From Shinisaurus crocodilurus (Eukaryota > Chordata > Lepidosauria > Squamata > Shinisauridae), in NCBI GenBank assembly GCA_021292165.1, contig CM037877.1, positions 112,305,289 to 112,369,288 on the forward strand: a stretch of DNA of 64,000 nucleotides. Reading direction: 5' to 3'. Within the stretch, counting starts at the first letter, position 1. Each line of letters starts with the position of its first letter. The position numbers and the translations under genes were made by a program. Below, in pieces: positions 1-13,296 of this stretch. The notes beneath the pieces are model-generated. The model searched no databases, had not been told where the DNA came from, and saw only the letters and a program-made list of their open reading frames with translations.

Positions 1-980
1 CCTGCCCAGCTGCAATCCCCCTTGAAAATTGCCCCCTACATGGCAATTAAGCCACACAAAAAACCTCCCATTGGAACCAATGGACACTCAAGGATCTGTG
101 GCATAGATCTGGGCTCCTGAGAAATAGATTCGGGGTGCAAGGCCCCTGCTGACACCCCTTAATTATTAAAATGCCCCATTTCAGGAAAACCATTTGTTGA
201 TCAGAATTTAGGGCTGCGACATTTACTGTACAGTGTAATCCTATGCAGGTTTACTCAGAAGTAAGTCCTGCGGGGTGGGATCTATGATCTGTCTTCTCTT
301 GACAGAAGGGCTCAGCTCATGGAAGATGCCTCTACCCAATTTTGGGGGATCCTGATTCCCTCCCCCCTGCACCATAGCTCACCTTATTCACCAGGGTCCC
401 CATACCCTCTCTGTAGCATTTTTCGGGGGTTGGAGGAGTTGCTGTGGAGAGGACGGTCCACTAGCCCAGTTGCATGTGCCTAAATCGGAATAGTCACATT
501 TTTGAGCCAAGTTTGAGAAGTGGGGTAACAATCCTAAAGAAAATATTAAAAATTGGAGATTGTCAGTGTGACATGCAAACCCAGACTGATGGGTTGTTTA
601 GGGGCTAAGCTACCCAGTGGTTAACCCATGGTTTGTTGTTAGGGGCTAAACAACCCATTGGTCCAGGTCTGCACAGCATGTTGAGAACATCCAATCAGGC
701 CAATCGTAAGTTGCTGATGCAAAACAGAAGCAGCTCACTGGTGACATGCACCCCCTGAAAATCATGAGTTAAAAAACCCACAGTTTGGCACCATGACATG
801 CGAACCAGGTCATTGTCTACATCAAGGGTAGGTAACCTGGTGCCCTCCAGATGTTTTGGACTACAACTCCCATAAGCCCCAGCCAGCATGGCCAATGTTC
901 AGGGATTCTGGGAGTTTTTATTTATTTATTTATAAATTTATGAGTCTCCTTTCAGCCCAAATAGGGGGGGCCAGGGCAAA
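1..980. other. Intergenic, decayed repeats only
   Basis: Around 232-285 is a fragment of a dispersed repeat (caatcctatgcaggtttact) seen again, with an inverted end, at 18755-18830. Around 826-917 is the left arm of the GTGCCCTCCAGATG palindrome. Imperfect inverted motifs around a ggttaacccatgg core lie at 595-800. No gene. Confidence 0.45.
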
Positions 981-2181
981 TTACAGTTCTTCTTCATAGT
1001 CTCTGTGCAACACACATATGGGCTCTGCGCCTGTGCTGTGGCCTGTTCAGGCAACTTCTAAAGCTGAGGCATTTTAGGCGGGAACCCTTCCCCCACCATC
1101 TTACTGCGTACGCTCCAGCAGGTTCCCGCCTATCCCCTCAGTTCCTCTTTGACCACTGTTGTGGCTAGGTGTTGTTTGGAGCTTCTCTATTAGTGTTCAC
1201 TGAGAACTTACTGCGTTTTATTCTTAACTTTCCTATTTCTCGCATTAACTTCCAACTTTCTATTTTTTCTTTCTGCAGCAGAGCGGGGATGGACCCAGTT
1301 TCAATGGGGGGACACCTTCCTTCACCGATGGTCGGGAGACCTGTTCTACCTCTTCTCTCCCATTCCGCTGCTCACGAGACTCATTGCAAAGATACACTCT
1401 AACCGCAGAGATTGCATCCCAATTGTCCCTTGGTGGCCCAGGCAACCCTGGTTCACTCTGTTCCTTGCCTGAGCTGCGTCCATCTACTGACCTTCCCGTC
1501 CCTCCTCACCTGGGACCAACGCTGGCTCCAGCACCCAGAGCTGCAGTCCCTTCACCTCTCAGCATGGAGGATACACCACTGACAGAGGCACAATTTCCAC
1601 CTGACATACAGGCAGTTCTGGATGCGTCCAGGAAGGAAGCCATCAACTAGGAGATCTTATGCTGCACAATGATCAGCCGTGCTATCTTCCATCTCGAACT
1701 AAGGACACTGACCCTCCGCCGGTAAGTCAGCTTGGTACATCGCCCATATGTGTGATGCACAAAGACCACGAAGAAGAAGAACAGGTTGCTTACCTGTAAC
1801 TGTGGTTCTCTGAGTGGTCATCTGTACATTCACACAACCCACCCACCGTCCCCGCTTCGGTGTCACTGCCGATATCAATGGGGCTACCTGAAGCGGTTCA
1901 TTTTTTCCACATCAGCACCGATGTTGGTATTCCATATCAATGTTTTTTGATACCAGGAGTCCTCTCGGACCCAAGGCCACAATAGGCGGTCTTAGGGAAC
2001 TGAGGGGATAGGTGGGAACCCGCTGGAGCATGCACAGTAGGACAGTGGGAGACGGGTTCCCGCCTAAAACGCCTCAGCTTTAGAAGTTTCCCGAACAGGC
2101 CTCAGCGCAGGTGCAGAGCCCATATGTGTGAATGCACAGATGACCACTCGAAGAACCATAGTTACAGGTAAGCAACCTGTT
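981..2181 (+). mobile_element. Internally deleted DIRS derivative
   Basis: A plus-strand remnant of the same DIRS family as at 59-64 kb. The left part (about 985-1160) repeats the terminal GC-rich sequence. 1290-1460 translates as WSGDLFYLFSPIPLLTRLIAK and WWPRQPWF, the end of the methylase-like region. 1570-1660 resembles the recombinase start. 1781-2181 is the inverted-repeat 3' module. Gag, RT and most of YR are missing, and stops interrupt what remains. Confidence 0.82.
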
Positions 2182-2986
2182 CTTGTGCTCCAAAACATCT
2201 GGAGGGCACCCCTGGACTCAACAATGGGGCTGTTTGCACAACACAACAGTCCACTGTGAGTTATTTAGCCCAAGGTGAGGCTGCAGTGCAGGCAGCTGCC
2301 ATTTTGAATATGCAAACCCCACTCAAGGGTTGTGTTGTGTGAACCCAGCAAGTGTTGGTTATACGAGGGTCAAAGAGCCCTCACCTAACCCTAGAACAGA
2401 CCATGGGTTATGCGAGGGTTGTTTAATAATCCACAACAAGCCGCAGCATGTTGCCCAAACCTGGTCATTGACTGGCAGCAGCTTTCCAGGGCTTCAAAGA
2501 GGGGTCTTTCCCATCCATTGTTGGGAACTTTCCCATCCCTGCCCTGCCCTATTCTTGCCCCCCGGATAGATACGCTGTGGTGGTGAGTCAGGAGTGGAAT
2601 GATGTGTGTGGAGGTGTCTGCGGGGTAGCGGGGGAAGGAGAAGTTGAGAAACAAGGTTGTCGGGAAGTCCACCAAGGTGTAGACTGAGCATGGATAGAAG
2701 AATGGCGAGAGCCAGAGTACTACTTTCAGGTAGAAAAATCTCATTTGCATAGCAATGCATTACTCATTGTAAGCTGTGGAGTCTGTGGGAGAAATGCAGG
2801 ACAAAAGAATTTCCAGAGGGGTCACCGAGTTAGGATATTGCAGCAAAAGCAATCAAGGGTCCTGTGTGGCACCTTAAAGACGAACACGTTTATTCTGGCA
2901 TGAGCTTTCGCCCACTTCAACAGATGCATGGAGTGTTTCTATAAAACTCAGTGCATCTCATGAAGTGGCCATGGCTTGTTCTAGGG

Positions 2987-3074
2987 CAGTGTTCTCCAAC
3001 CTTGGTATGCTGGCTGGGGCATGCTGGGAGTTGTAGGCCAAAAACATCTGGGGACCTAAGGTTGGAGAACACTG
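2987..3074. mobile_element. Palindromic hAT MITE, family 1
   Basis: 88 bp, ends CAGTGTTCTCCAACC and its complement. A shortened hairpin with imperfect flanks (ttctaggg / aactagag). Confidence 0.8.
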
Positions 3075-5261
3075 AACTAGAGGGAGGCTGCTGCTTTTAT
3101 ACCCTGCTGCTGAGCTTCCTCAAGTCATCTAATTATCCACTGAGAGAAATTAGATTTTGAGTTAGACCCAGCCAGGGTGGACAACCTGTGGCCCGTTGGC
3201 CCAATTTCAAAAGCCCTCTTCAAGTTATTAGTTCAGACCTCTGACAAGAGCAATCTGGACCTCCCCTGGCAAGCCAATGGGTGGGGAGGAAGGATGGGGG
3301 TGGGGAGAGGACGGGGGTGGCAGAAAGAAAGGGAGGTTGCCTGCCTACTTTTGGCTCTAGCCACCACTGGCTTCAGCCATGCCTGCTGCCAGAATGCAGC
3401 CCCCAACAGATTATCTCTGAAGGAATGCCACCCTTGACAGAAAAAAAAGATTCACCACCCCTGAATTACTGTTGGTCTGATCCAGCAGGAACTGAATGTT
3501 TGCATCCTCTTCCTTTTTGCCCCCTTTCCTTCTCTATCCCTAAGGTCAGTTCTGAAGTGAAGATGCACAAATACATTCCCCTTGAGAATCTGTCTCTCTA
3601 TCCCTGTCCTCCCTCCCCCCCTGCAACTCTTAAAATTAATTTTTAAAAAAATTCACAGATGGAAGCAGCAGCCAGAGACGTGAGGTCAAACATTCCATTA
3701 ACAAGCTGCCAGAGAAAATGCCAACATCACTTAGTGTTATAGAAATTCATAGTGAAATTGACAGGATCCAACTAATGGGCGTTAAGATGAGAAATTAGAA
3801 TGAGTATTAGAAGCACGTCAAGGTGCGTCAAATGAATGGGGAAAGGGAAGATTGGCAGAAATGGAAGGGCTGGACTTGAATGGCATTAGTCTAAACAAAA
3901 GAGTGCTGCTATTTTAGTGTGGACTGTGGAGCGCTCTGCGGCTGTTCAGGACCCCAGCCGCATGCATCACATCACCACCACCACAACTCCACCACCCGTT
4001 TTTGCTGTCTTCTCCCCATACTCAGTTCTCCCCAATGAGCACTCTGTTTCTGGGGTCCCCCCTTGATGATGATGATATTATTCTTTACTTTGCAAACCAT
4101 GGGTTCCTCCTCCACCCCACCCAAGGTTGCTGATCCCTTCCTCCTGGGTGTGGCTTGCATTTTGGCTGCATAAGCCATGGCACTGGCAGGTGGCAGCCTA
4201 AACATCTGGAACATGTTTGGAATTCCAGGATGGAATTTCAAACGGACGTGCACCCAAATGCAATTAATAACACCAGGCTTTCCCAGGTGACTTTGAATAT
4301 GGGGAAAGCATCCATGATTCTGTTTTACACTTAAGGTTTTTATATGATGTTTTACCGTGTGTTATTGTGTTTTATGGTTTTAAGTTTTGTTTTGTGAAAC
4401 GTCCAGATAGCTTCGCTACTGGGAGGTATAGATACGGAACAAATATAATTAAATAATTGAGTAATGGAAGCTCATGTTAGCAAAGGGAAATGAGAAAGAA
4501 GCTTCAAGGGAGCACAAGCATGCAAGATCCAGTCCGTGAAGCCGAGATCCTTCAGAACAGAAATCTAGAGGAAGTTATTTTGGCTGATGCTGGGTTAGAT
4601 TCAGGATCTGCCTTCTGCAAGAGGAAGGCATCTTCAGCAGGAGGAAAGGCTCCGCTTGCAGGATGTCCCTTCACTTGATTTTTGGGGAGCCCCCTTTACC
4701 CTCGCATCACAGCTCACCCCCTTCAGCAGGGTCTCCTGTCCTGAGTCTCTGTGTAGCATTTTCGGGGGGGGGGGGGGAGAGAAGCCTGCCTGGTAAGAAG
4801 TGCAGTTGACCCAGCTTAAATCTGGATCCAACCCAATGTGTTCCAACGGTAGAAAAATGGCGGAGAAAGAGTGGGGGTAGTTACACTTACGGGAGGGGAT
4901 GGTTAGATAGATTTCCAGATGGCCAAGAATAGGGGCGAACGCAGGACTGGAAAGAAAAAAGAGAAGAACAGGGAGAAGAAATACAAGATGTAGGAGGACC
5001 CCTCTGCAATTCGGTGCAGCTTGCACTGCCATTTCCTTCACATCTCAGTCAGAATATAGGTGCAGTGCTCACCAAGTGTGTAGTCCTCCTCCTCCAGATA
5101 ACTCCCCTAAGATCAAGAGCAACATCCCACACTGTATTCACTGAGGTGCTTTTATCCATCACTTGGCTCCTTTTAGGTGCAGAAACCACTACCACAAATT
5201 CTTCAGTAGATGACCTCAGGTTCTAGAATTAGAAGAGAGGGAGAAAAACCTCTCTCTACAC

Positions 5262-5424
5262 CAGTGTTCCCGAACCTTGGGTCCCCAGATGTTTTTGGCC
5301 TACAACTCCCAGCATGCCCCAGCCAGCAAGGAGCCAGCAAGGAGCCAGCAAGGAGCCAGCAAGCTGGGGCATGCTGGGAGTTGTAGGCCAAAAACATCTG
5401 GGGACCCAAGGTTGGGGAACACTG
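5262..5424. mobile_element. Palindromic hAT MITE, family 1, with tandem repeats in the loop
   Basis: Near-perfect inverted arms with perfect TSD ctctacac (5254-5261, 5425-5432). The loop contains an ~11-12-bp unit (aaggagccagc) repeated about four times, an expansion not present in the other copies. Confidence 0.9.
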
Positions 5425-6668
5425 CTCTACACACCATGCTTAATTTTAAGCACATCTATCGAGTTCAAGTTACTTGCCTTTTACTGAACTAAAATGTCCC
5501 CAAACATCATAAACTTTCCTCATAGGGGAGTCATATGTTGAGTAATCAGATTATATACAGACATGTGTGAACTGGATCTGTGCCAATCCGCTTGTATACC
5601 TTTATATGAAATTACTCAATTTACATTTTTTTTCTTTTAAAGTACAGTGCACAATGTTAACCCACCATAAAATTACACCACGGATGTGGAGATGTTACCA
5701 GACTGCAAACACGCAACTATCTCTACCCTTTATAATTACGAATAAGAGATATGTTTGATTTCTTTTAATCACTGATTCATAATTTCAAAGCAAAATACTT
5801 TGATCCAGGACATTATGTGCCAAACATTCAAATAGATTATCCATAATTGTTTGCAAGGTACAGCCTTATGACAACGCTCATTTTATGTACATACACATTT
5901 ATACATTTTTCATTTGACTATTACCAAAATGACTCAGCACGCAGCAATTTTTCCCCAATGGAGACAAAAATAAGATTTAGGTTTCCCTTTGTCCATTTGC
6001 TTATCAATCCCCCCTCCCCACCCAACCCCCACTCCAAAAGCAAAACACACAGATTACTTATAACAAGAACATGAACTTGTGACATGATATCATGGAGTGA
6101 GCAAAATCCTCGTTCATTAAATGTTTTCAGTTCCATGACAATATACAGTACATTCACCAAATGATCAATATCAAAGTGTCCACAATGCCTCTAAATCCCA
6201 TTTTGATTTCTTTCTTATTCAAACAGTTTAAATAAATGCATCCTTCATAAAATAAAATAAAAAACACAGCTGCATCAGTCATTTTGAAGGTTTATTCTGA
6301 AACTTGGTGTGCAAAAGTCACAGGAAAAGAAGAGGCAAAATGAGGGCTTAAGTATGCAGAAGACTCCCCCACTCCCCAAATGAGAATGATAGACCCCCTA
6401 TTTTTATTGCCTTAATACAGTTGTTGTTGTTGTTGGTGGTGGTGGTGGTGTTTAAAGCATCTCACACCCCTTGCTCAATACTTTGCAGTTTCTACACTGG
6501 ATGACGAGGCAATCCAAAGTGGTGGATGACCAATCCTGATATTCTGAAGAATTTACTTGCAAGCCCTAAAATAGAAAAATACTGGCTAGCGCAAGTGAGA
6601 TATGGATGGCTAATGGAGTAATAGGAAGGAAGGAAGGAAGGAAGGGTGGGGGAGAGTTACACTATGAC

Positions 6669-6836
6669 TGGGTTCACACAACATGATAAGCACGGTGGCT
6701 TATAAGCCGGGGTGGCTTGTTGTGTTGTCTGAACCCGGCCAGTGTGGCTTGTGCATCATGCTGCTGCGTTCAGACATGACAAACAACCCCTGGTTTATAA
6801 GCCACCAAGGCTTATTGTGTTGTGTGAACCCAGTAT
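6669..6836. mobile_element. Inverted-repeat MITE (GGGTTCACACAACA ends)
   Basis: Ends tgggttcacacaacatgata and the complementary gtgttgtgtgaaccca, with internal ggcttataagcc palindromes. Related degraded sequence lies at 2244-2440 and about 49270-49480. Superfamily not assigned. Confidence 0.6.
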
Positions 6837-7861
6837 GTGTCAAGGGCTCCAGTGCTTGTTACAGGAATCTTAGGATGGAGGTGGTGGCACACCTAATTTA
6901 AATAGCCACAGAACTACAAGTGCTTATATCCCTGAGCCCTCTTCAGACTAAGGGAATGGAGAAGTACCATGACAACCTCTGACAGGGAGGCAGTAGGAGA
7001 CTTCTGGATTGGCCAGGCATAAATACGAGGCTGCACTCAAAGCTCTGTCTCTAGTCCCCATTCCAGCCATTAACTGTAGGGACCCTTGGTGAGAGAATAC
7101 CCACTCTAGACTGGTTTCAGGTATAAGCTAGCCTGTGGCCTCAGCCCAGCCCTGGACCACTGGTCATTGGTATGTATTCATGCCAGTTGCACAAAAGCAA
7201 AATTGCCCATTGGCTAAGGAAAAAACTCAAGTAACTGGCCAGGGGGCGGGGCGGTTAAAAAGAACAACCAAACAAGCATCGACACTGAGTTTAACCCAAT
7301 CCATTTTTACACAGTGTCATCAAGATACCGTTCCCATGGTTACTTGTTCTGATAAAGCACCCCCCACATCTGGTGAAAAGGGGAAATCAATAATATTTTT
7401 CAGGAACGTTACAGGATTGCTGCATAAGTCTGCCAGGTAATACAGCCAAGCAACGTTTCCTTCAACCTGCTTCACAACACTGAAGCATTTGAGAAACAGA
7501 AGGGAAGCTGCCAAATCTGAAACAAAGTCAGCCAAGTTAGACAATTAACAATGACGTTCTTCAACACTCTGAAATACCATTTTGGAGAATTACAGCCTGG
7601 GCGATCCTTTGATGCTACACTGTCATTGAGGTAGAAAAGCAACACAGGAAACATTGAACTGTTTGGAACACTGGCATGTTGCACTGGTGACCTGAATGGA
7701 AGACACAGTTTCTCAGCCTGTCAGAGCTGACTGCCCAGAGCTCGGCCTGCTTATGCAATTCCTACTGATCTCTGCAAATTCACGGCCGACAATGGAGAAA
7801 GCTCTTCTTGCACACTTGGGGCTGCTTTGCAAGACCACAACCATCGTGTTTAAGCCAGAGG

Positions 7862-8130
7862 GGGAGAGACCACAGCTCAGTGGCAGAGCCCCTGCTTTGC
7901 ATGCAGAAGGTCCCGGGTTCAATCCCTGGCATCTCCAGGCAGGGCTGGGAAGGTCCTCCTCCATCTGAAACCCTGGAGAGCCACTGCCAGTTGTGTTGGT
8001 TGGGGATAATGGGAGCTGGACTCCAACACATCTGGAGGACACCCGGTTGAGGAATGCAGGTGTAACAATACTGACATACATGGACCGACGCTGTGACTCA
8101 GCAGCAGAAGGCAGCTACCTACATGCCTAA
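7862..8130 (+). mobile_element. tRNA-derived SINE with inserted palindrome arm
   Basis: A-box agctcagtggcagagc, B-box gggttcaatccc, then ggagagccactgccagt. An arm of the family-2 palindrome follows (about 8000-8058), after which SINE sequence resumes (gtgactcagcagcagaaggc). It is not a functional tRNA, since no acceptor-stem pairing is visible. Confidence 0.7.
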
Positions 8131-8261
8131 TCCCTGTCAAGAAAGGATCAGGTCACAGATGGGGAGACATGACAGAGGCGTATAAAGGTACATGTGGTGT
8201 GGATAGGTCTTTCCACTATGCCACAGGATGTACCGGTAGTTGTTGTGGCCACCAATTCGGA

Positions 8262-8512
8262 TGGCTTTAAAAGGTGATTCATGGAGAATAAGCCTATCAA
8301 TAGCTACTAGTCATGATGGCTACATATTATCTCCACTATCAGGGGCAGTATGCTTCTGTATGCCAGTTGCTGGGGTACATGAGCGGGAGGGTGCTGTTGC
8401 ATTCATGTCCTGCTCATGGGCTTCCCAGAGGTATCTGCTTGGTCACTGTGCGAATCAAATGCTGGATTAGATAAGCCTTGTTTGGTCTGATCCAGCACGG
8501 CTCTTATGAAAG
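8262..8512 (+). mobile_element. LINE 3'-end fragment (CR1/L2-like)
   Basis: A widespread sauropsid 3' UTR type with blocks agcctatcaatagctactag, gttgcattcatgtcctgctc and tggtctgatccagcacggct. No coding sequence. Confidence 0.6.
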
Positions 8513-8516
8513 ATGT

Positions 8517-11500
8517 CTGCCTGGGGAACTGGGGGAACTCCTGCCAGTCAGAGTAAATAATACTAGGCTCACTGGATAATTAAGACTGACCTGGTGCAAG
8601 GTTGCTTCCTATGTTAGGCTAGATGTGGCCTCACATCCCATACAAGTCATAATAAGAGCAGGCCAGAGTCTTGGTGGCTGCATCAAGAGTGTCCCCTGTG
8701 GCTGTATTTGAAAAATCACAATTTAGCCACTAGGCAAGGGTTTGCCAAATGATTGTCAAATTGAAAGGAGCTAGCTCACCCTAGGAGAAGTACAGATCTG
8801 CCCCCAACCCATCTCCAAGGAAGATGCTGTTCTCCAAGCTTCCCAAAGTAGTGCAAAGGCATCCTTGATCTGAGATGCACATCTTCACTTCTCTCACACT
8901 TTTTATGTAAGGGAGTGAGATATGAGAAACCTCCTAGATGGCTACATCCTTTGATACAAGGGCTTGTTTTAAGTATAATTATCCTTTAAACCACTTGGTT
9001 AAATTTAAAGATTTGCATTTTACCAAAACTTCCATAGGGGTGCCTTTTTCTTTTCTTTTTTTATTAACAGTCACAGGAGAATGAAGTTGCTTAACATTTA
9101 ACTAAAGCTTTCACTCGGCCTGTTTTTCTAGACATCTTTTATGTTTAAACTATTTAACAATTATACACCAGAACCAAAATAGTCTTTAAAAGGCAAGTGC
9201 CCTGTTCACTCACAGCCCCAATTATTAAAGTTGGCCATTCTGAAAGTTTTTAATTTTGCTTATTACCTTTGTTTTTTCCACTCTCTTCCTGGTGCCTCCA
9301 GTATTAACGAAATTTGGACAGCAAACTACATTGGGCAAGGACTTGCCTTTTTCCTTACATTACTCTGTCAAATACCATGAACATTGATGGGAGCTGTGCA
9401 AATATTATTTAAAATATTTCTATCCTGTCTTTCCCAGGTGCTCAAGCCAGTTTATGTAAACAATCACCAATGTACAAAGCAACTCCTGCAATTTGGTCCT
9501 AACCTTCCAATAGCCAGATAAAAATAAAATGATATACTGGAAGCTGCAAGATCTAAAATAGTGGATTTTCCTTAAAAATGAGAGGTGTGGTTACCCCTTC
9601 CTTTCATACAGTTGTGAATTTTTGAACTGTTGAGGAATATGCCATAGAACCCTTCCACACAGAACTATTTTATAACATTTGTATTAAGAGCTGGGGAGGG
9701 AATCTTAGGGTGGTATCCAGTGCGACATGAGCACTAACGTAAATTATTTTGCACTAGCATAAGGGAGCTCTAGTGAAACACCAATAGCGTTAGCTAGCAG
9801 GATTGGATTCCTTGGAAAACCCAACATGCCAGCTAATGCTATTGGTGTTGTCCTAGAAGTTCCTTATGCCAGCACAACATAATTTATGTTACTGATCATG
9901 TTGCATTGGATACGAGCAGAAGCTGTTTTGTGTGCTCCCTGTGTCCTAATCTAAAAGGTCCTGTAGAGTTATGAAGCTTCATTTCGAGTGCAGGGGTGGT
10001 GGTGGTGGTGGTGGTGGTGGAGAGAAGTTTGAAGTCATTGTTGCTGAGAACTTCCTGAAAATATATTGGAAGTTCTACTGAATAAGTCTTCAGCCAATGG
10101 GTCATGCCCTGACTTACGATCACAGCCACAACAATTTTGCTTTGGTTTAGGATCTTGGTTGTATTTCTGAGAAGGAGAAAGATGGAAGTGTAATCTCACC
10201 CTTTCAATACAGGCCTGCCACCAAAAATGGCAGCCCTGTCTCAAGTTATTTCCTTTCCATGAAGTGAAGTAAAACTTACCCATATCCATGTCTTTCCTCG
10301 TGTCACGTAGTTGGCTGCTGCTGGCAGGGGCAGGGAAATGCACAATGTGATAACAGGATATGGTTTTTTTAATACAGATTATGGAGAAGGAAATTGGCAC
10401 AGTGTTGCCTTTTCAATAGCAGAGCTGTGTTTTATTGTCATTTCATATAGACCCTCTTCCACCATTGTTCCATCCACCAAGAGAGAAAAACAAAATCTAC
10501 AGTAGGAAATTAGATATTGGTCCCCTACAGAAGGCTTCAAAAATGTGAAGACCATTCTAGACTGCACCCACTACTGTGGTTGTGTTGGGAGTTCTTAAGT
10601 AAGGAGCCAGCCTTTGACTAAATGTACCTGCATAAAGACAACTAATGGGGCTAGACCATAAAAGCACCAGCCGTGATGAATGCAATGAGGACTGCAAATA
10701 CAACCAAATCCACACTGCTGCACAGGTTACATGGCTTAGCTGCACTTCCAAAATAAGTTTTAGACTAGTGTAGGTACAGTCTAGCAATTAAGGGATAGAT
10801 CTTCCATTACTCAACCCTCCCCAGGATGCCTGACATCGTATGTTAGGAACACAGAATCTACACAACATTGCTGCAGGAGAGAGTCCAATTTGGTTGGCAT
10901 TTAAACCTGGATGGCCCATGCCATGTGTTGCCTATGGGAATTGGTGGCCTTGTTCCCAGGATATTTTTCACAAAGAAAGTTGGGGGCAGGGTGGGAACAC
11001 CAGGCACAGGCAATTAAGACAACAGTAACACTGTTCTGTAGACCGATTGCTCTCAAACCAGAACTCTCTCATTAAAAATGGGGAAAGTAGCTAATTGGAA
11101 AAAGTGACGGGCAACAAGGCCTGCAGTAGTCCCTGAATTGATCCTGCCAGTGTCTATTGCAGAAGGTGTTTTCTCCCCGATGCTGCCATGGCCAACAACA
11201 TAAAGGGTTAGGCTGCCATCCGCTCTGGAAGTATAGGGAGGATCCATGGTGTCATGGCGCTAGAGAAGCCTTTTCCCCAACCTGGAGCCCTCCAGATGTG
11301 TTGGATTCCATTCCCATAATTCCCAGCCAGCACAGCCAACATCAACATCAACATCAACATCAACAGCACTAGCTCAGCATTGGAACCTTCCCTACAGTAG
11401 CCCATTTGAGCCCAATGTTCAGGTTTTTTGCCCAATTTTATTGATTTCTCAGCCACTTCCCAAAGTTCTCCAGGATCTTCAGCCTATTATTTATACTGTA

Positions 11501-13296
11501 TGACCCAAGGCCCAGATTGTACCTAAAAGCTACTTTAGCAACCCTACTGACTCAATCAAGCATGATTTTGCATGCCTCATACACAAAAAGAAATTGGGGT
11601 TTCATCAAGATTTTTTTAAAAATGCAATACTGCCATGGGGTAATGTATGGGAGGGCTACAGAATTATTAAGAGCAACAGGGAATCTTCTATTGAGCCAGC
11701 TGCCCTCCCTCCCAGAAACTTAAAGTAGCCTCCAATCCACAGCTCTCAAGTTGGTGCAGTTGATGTATATATAGGCCCATAGCTCAGCACAGAGCCCAGT
11801 CAACAATCTGGAGCCCAAATGCCACAAAGAAGGACATCACAAGTGTCTCCCTGGAGTTCAGTTTTTTCCACAAGTGAAGCGCCATCACATTTATTTTCCA
11901 CGTCCAAACTGAGCACAAAAAAAATTCTACAGGTTGAATATTCGACTTGCTTGAATAATATCTATCTACTTTTTAAGGTGTGAATTTGAGTTGAAACAGT
12001 TGTACAGATGACACAATTGGCAATAGGCAACTGGTGGCCCACACACCTGATCTGACTTCCAGTGGCCTTACCAAGCTTAAATCAAGACATTGGGGGGGGG
12101 GGGGGGATGCCTGCGGTTTCATTCCTCAGAAAAAAAGAAAATGGTTTCAAAAAGTTGTGACAAACACATACACATTCTACACCACAATAGTCTCTCTTTG
12201 GGTTTGTGTATCTTTACCAGGCTTACAGGGACTTGGAGACTTTATTATAGAGCTGGACAACCCTATCAGCAAGACAAGTCATGTCAGCAGGTACACTTCG
12301 GCGCCCTCCCTTCCCCCGTGGCCCACTCTGAAGAATAAAGTAGGCCCCCTGAGAATACTATAGGAATAGTGAGTTGTTTGCTCCATTTACTGAAGAGCAG
12401 GGGATAGGTTCAAACTTTGTCTTAAGTTTGTTCAGAAGCTGCTAATTGAAAAAGCACCCCTCTCTCTCTCTGACCACACCAAACCTCCCATCTCAGCAAA
12501 AAAAAAGCTGTAAAACCAGACTGGACAAACCATGACAACTTGCAAAACAGCTTAAAGTAGAATTAACCTGAATGGCAAAACTACACAGAATGCTGGAAGA
12601 TGCCAACACAACGTAGTTGCCATGATGTTGATTGCATACAGAGCTAGCCTTGCTATTTAGCAGAGCGTTGTATTACATTCTTCAGTTTACAGGAGTGAGC
12701 AGTGCATCTCTCCTTACTTTAGGCCTAGTCAGTGTAGCCAAGAGTACAGCAAACAAGTACACATCTTCCTGATTTTTGATCCACACGAACTTCCAGAATC
12801 AAGAGTCTTCAAAGATGCGAACAGAAGTCATCCGCGGCTGGCCAAAGCACGCACACGCCATCAAACGGCAGCCAAGGATGCAACATTTACTCAGTTCAGT
12901 CTGACAAAAATCAAAGTAAAAAAGCCATTGTGCTCACATTTCAAGTCTCAACATACGTGCCAACCTGCTTACCTCCTACACAATTCAATCATGCCAATGG
13001 AAGGCACATATTCCATTTAGTTGAGTAAGGAGGGGAGGAGACAAAGCATACAGTTTCAAATGAACACTTCAGAATAAAACTTTTAGCACAGTCTTGCCTC
13101 CAAGAAGAGCATAATAAATAAGACAAGACCATGCAGTCCTTAAAATTAAGCCAAGATCCGCTTCCATGTTTACATTAAACACACACACACACACACACAA
13201 AAACCCCAAGGTTCGTTCACCCTAGACCAATTTTTCCTCTTTTGGCCAAGCAACTGTCGATGCAGTGTAAGGAATGCAGGTGTTGTCAGAAAACTG
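8517..13296. other. Gene-free stretch, mostly unique sequence
   Basis: A SINE fragment lies at 8521-8620, a GGT tract at 9996-10020, a half palindrome at 11274-11335 followed by a short CAACAT tandem, and a CA tract at 13180-13199. The rest, especially 9000-11000 and 11800-13300, shows no repeat or coding signal I recognise. Confidence 0.4.
9996..10020. repeat. (GGT)n microsatellite
   Basis: About eight GGT units. Confidence 0.9.

Larger units (their letters stand above)
2182..7861. other. Gene-free stretch downstream of GAK
   Basis: It contains two palindromic hAT MITEs, an inverted-repeat element (6669-6836), a LINE/SINE tail near 4385-4470 and an AT-rich probably unique block at 5500-6300. 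That block carries AATAAA hexamers on both strands (6231 plus, about 6291 minus), as the 3' end of a neighbouring transcript might, but no coding frame supports this. In other vertebrates CPLX1 lies on this side of GAK; none of its coding sequence is visible. Confidence 0.4.

Noticed and set aside
5500..6300. 3' UTR of a convergent neighbour gene
   Set aside because: The AT-rich unique sequence and polyadenylation hexamers are suggestive, but no coding frame supports it.
7862..7935. Functional tRNA gene
   Set aside because: A- and B-box promoter matches exist but no cloverleaf acceptor pairing, and the sequence continues into a SINE body.
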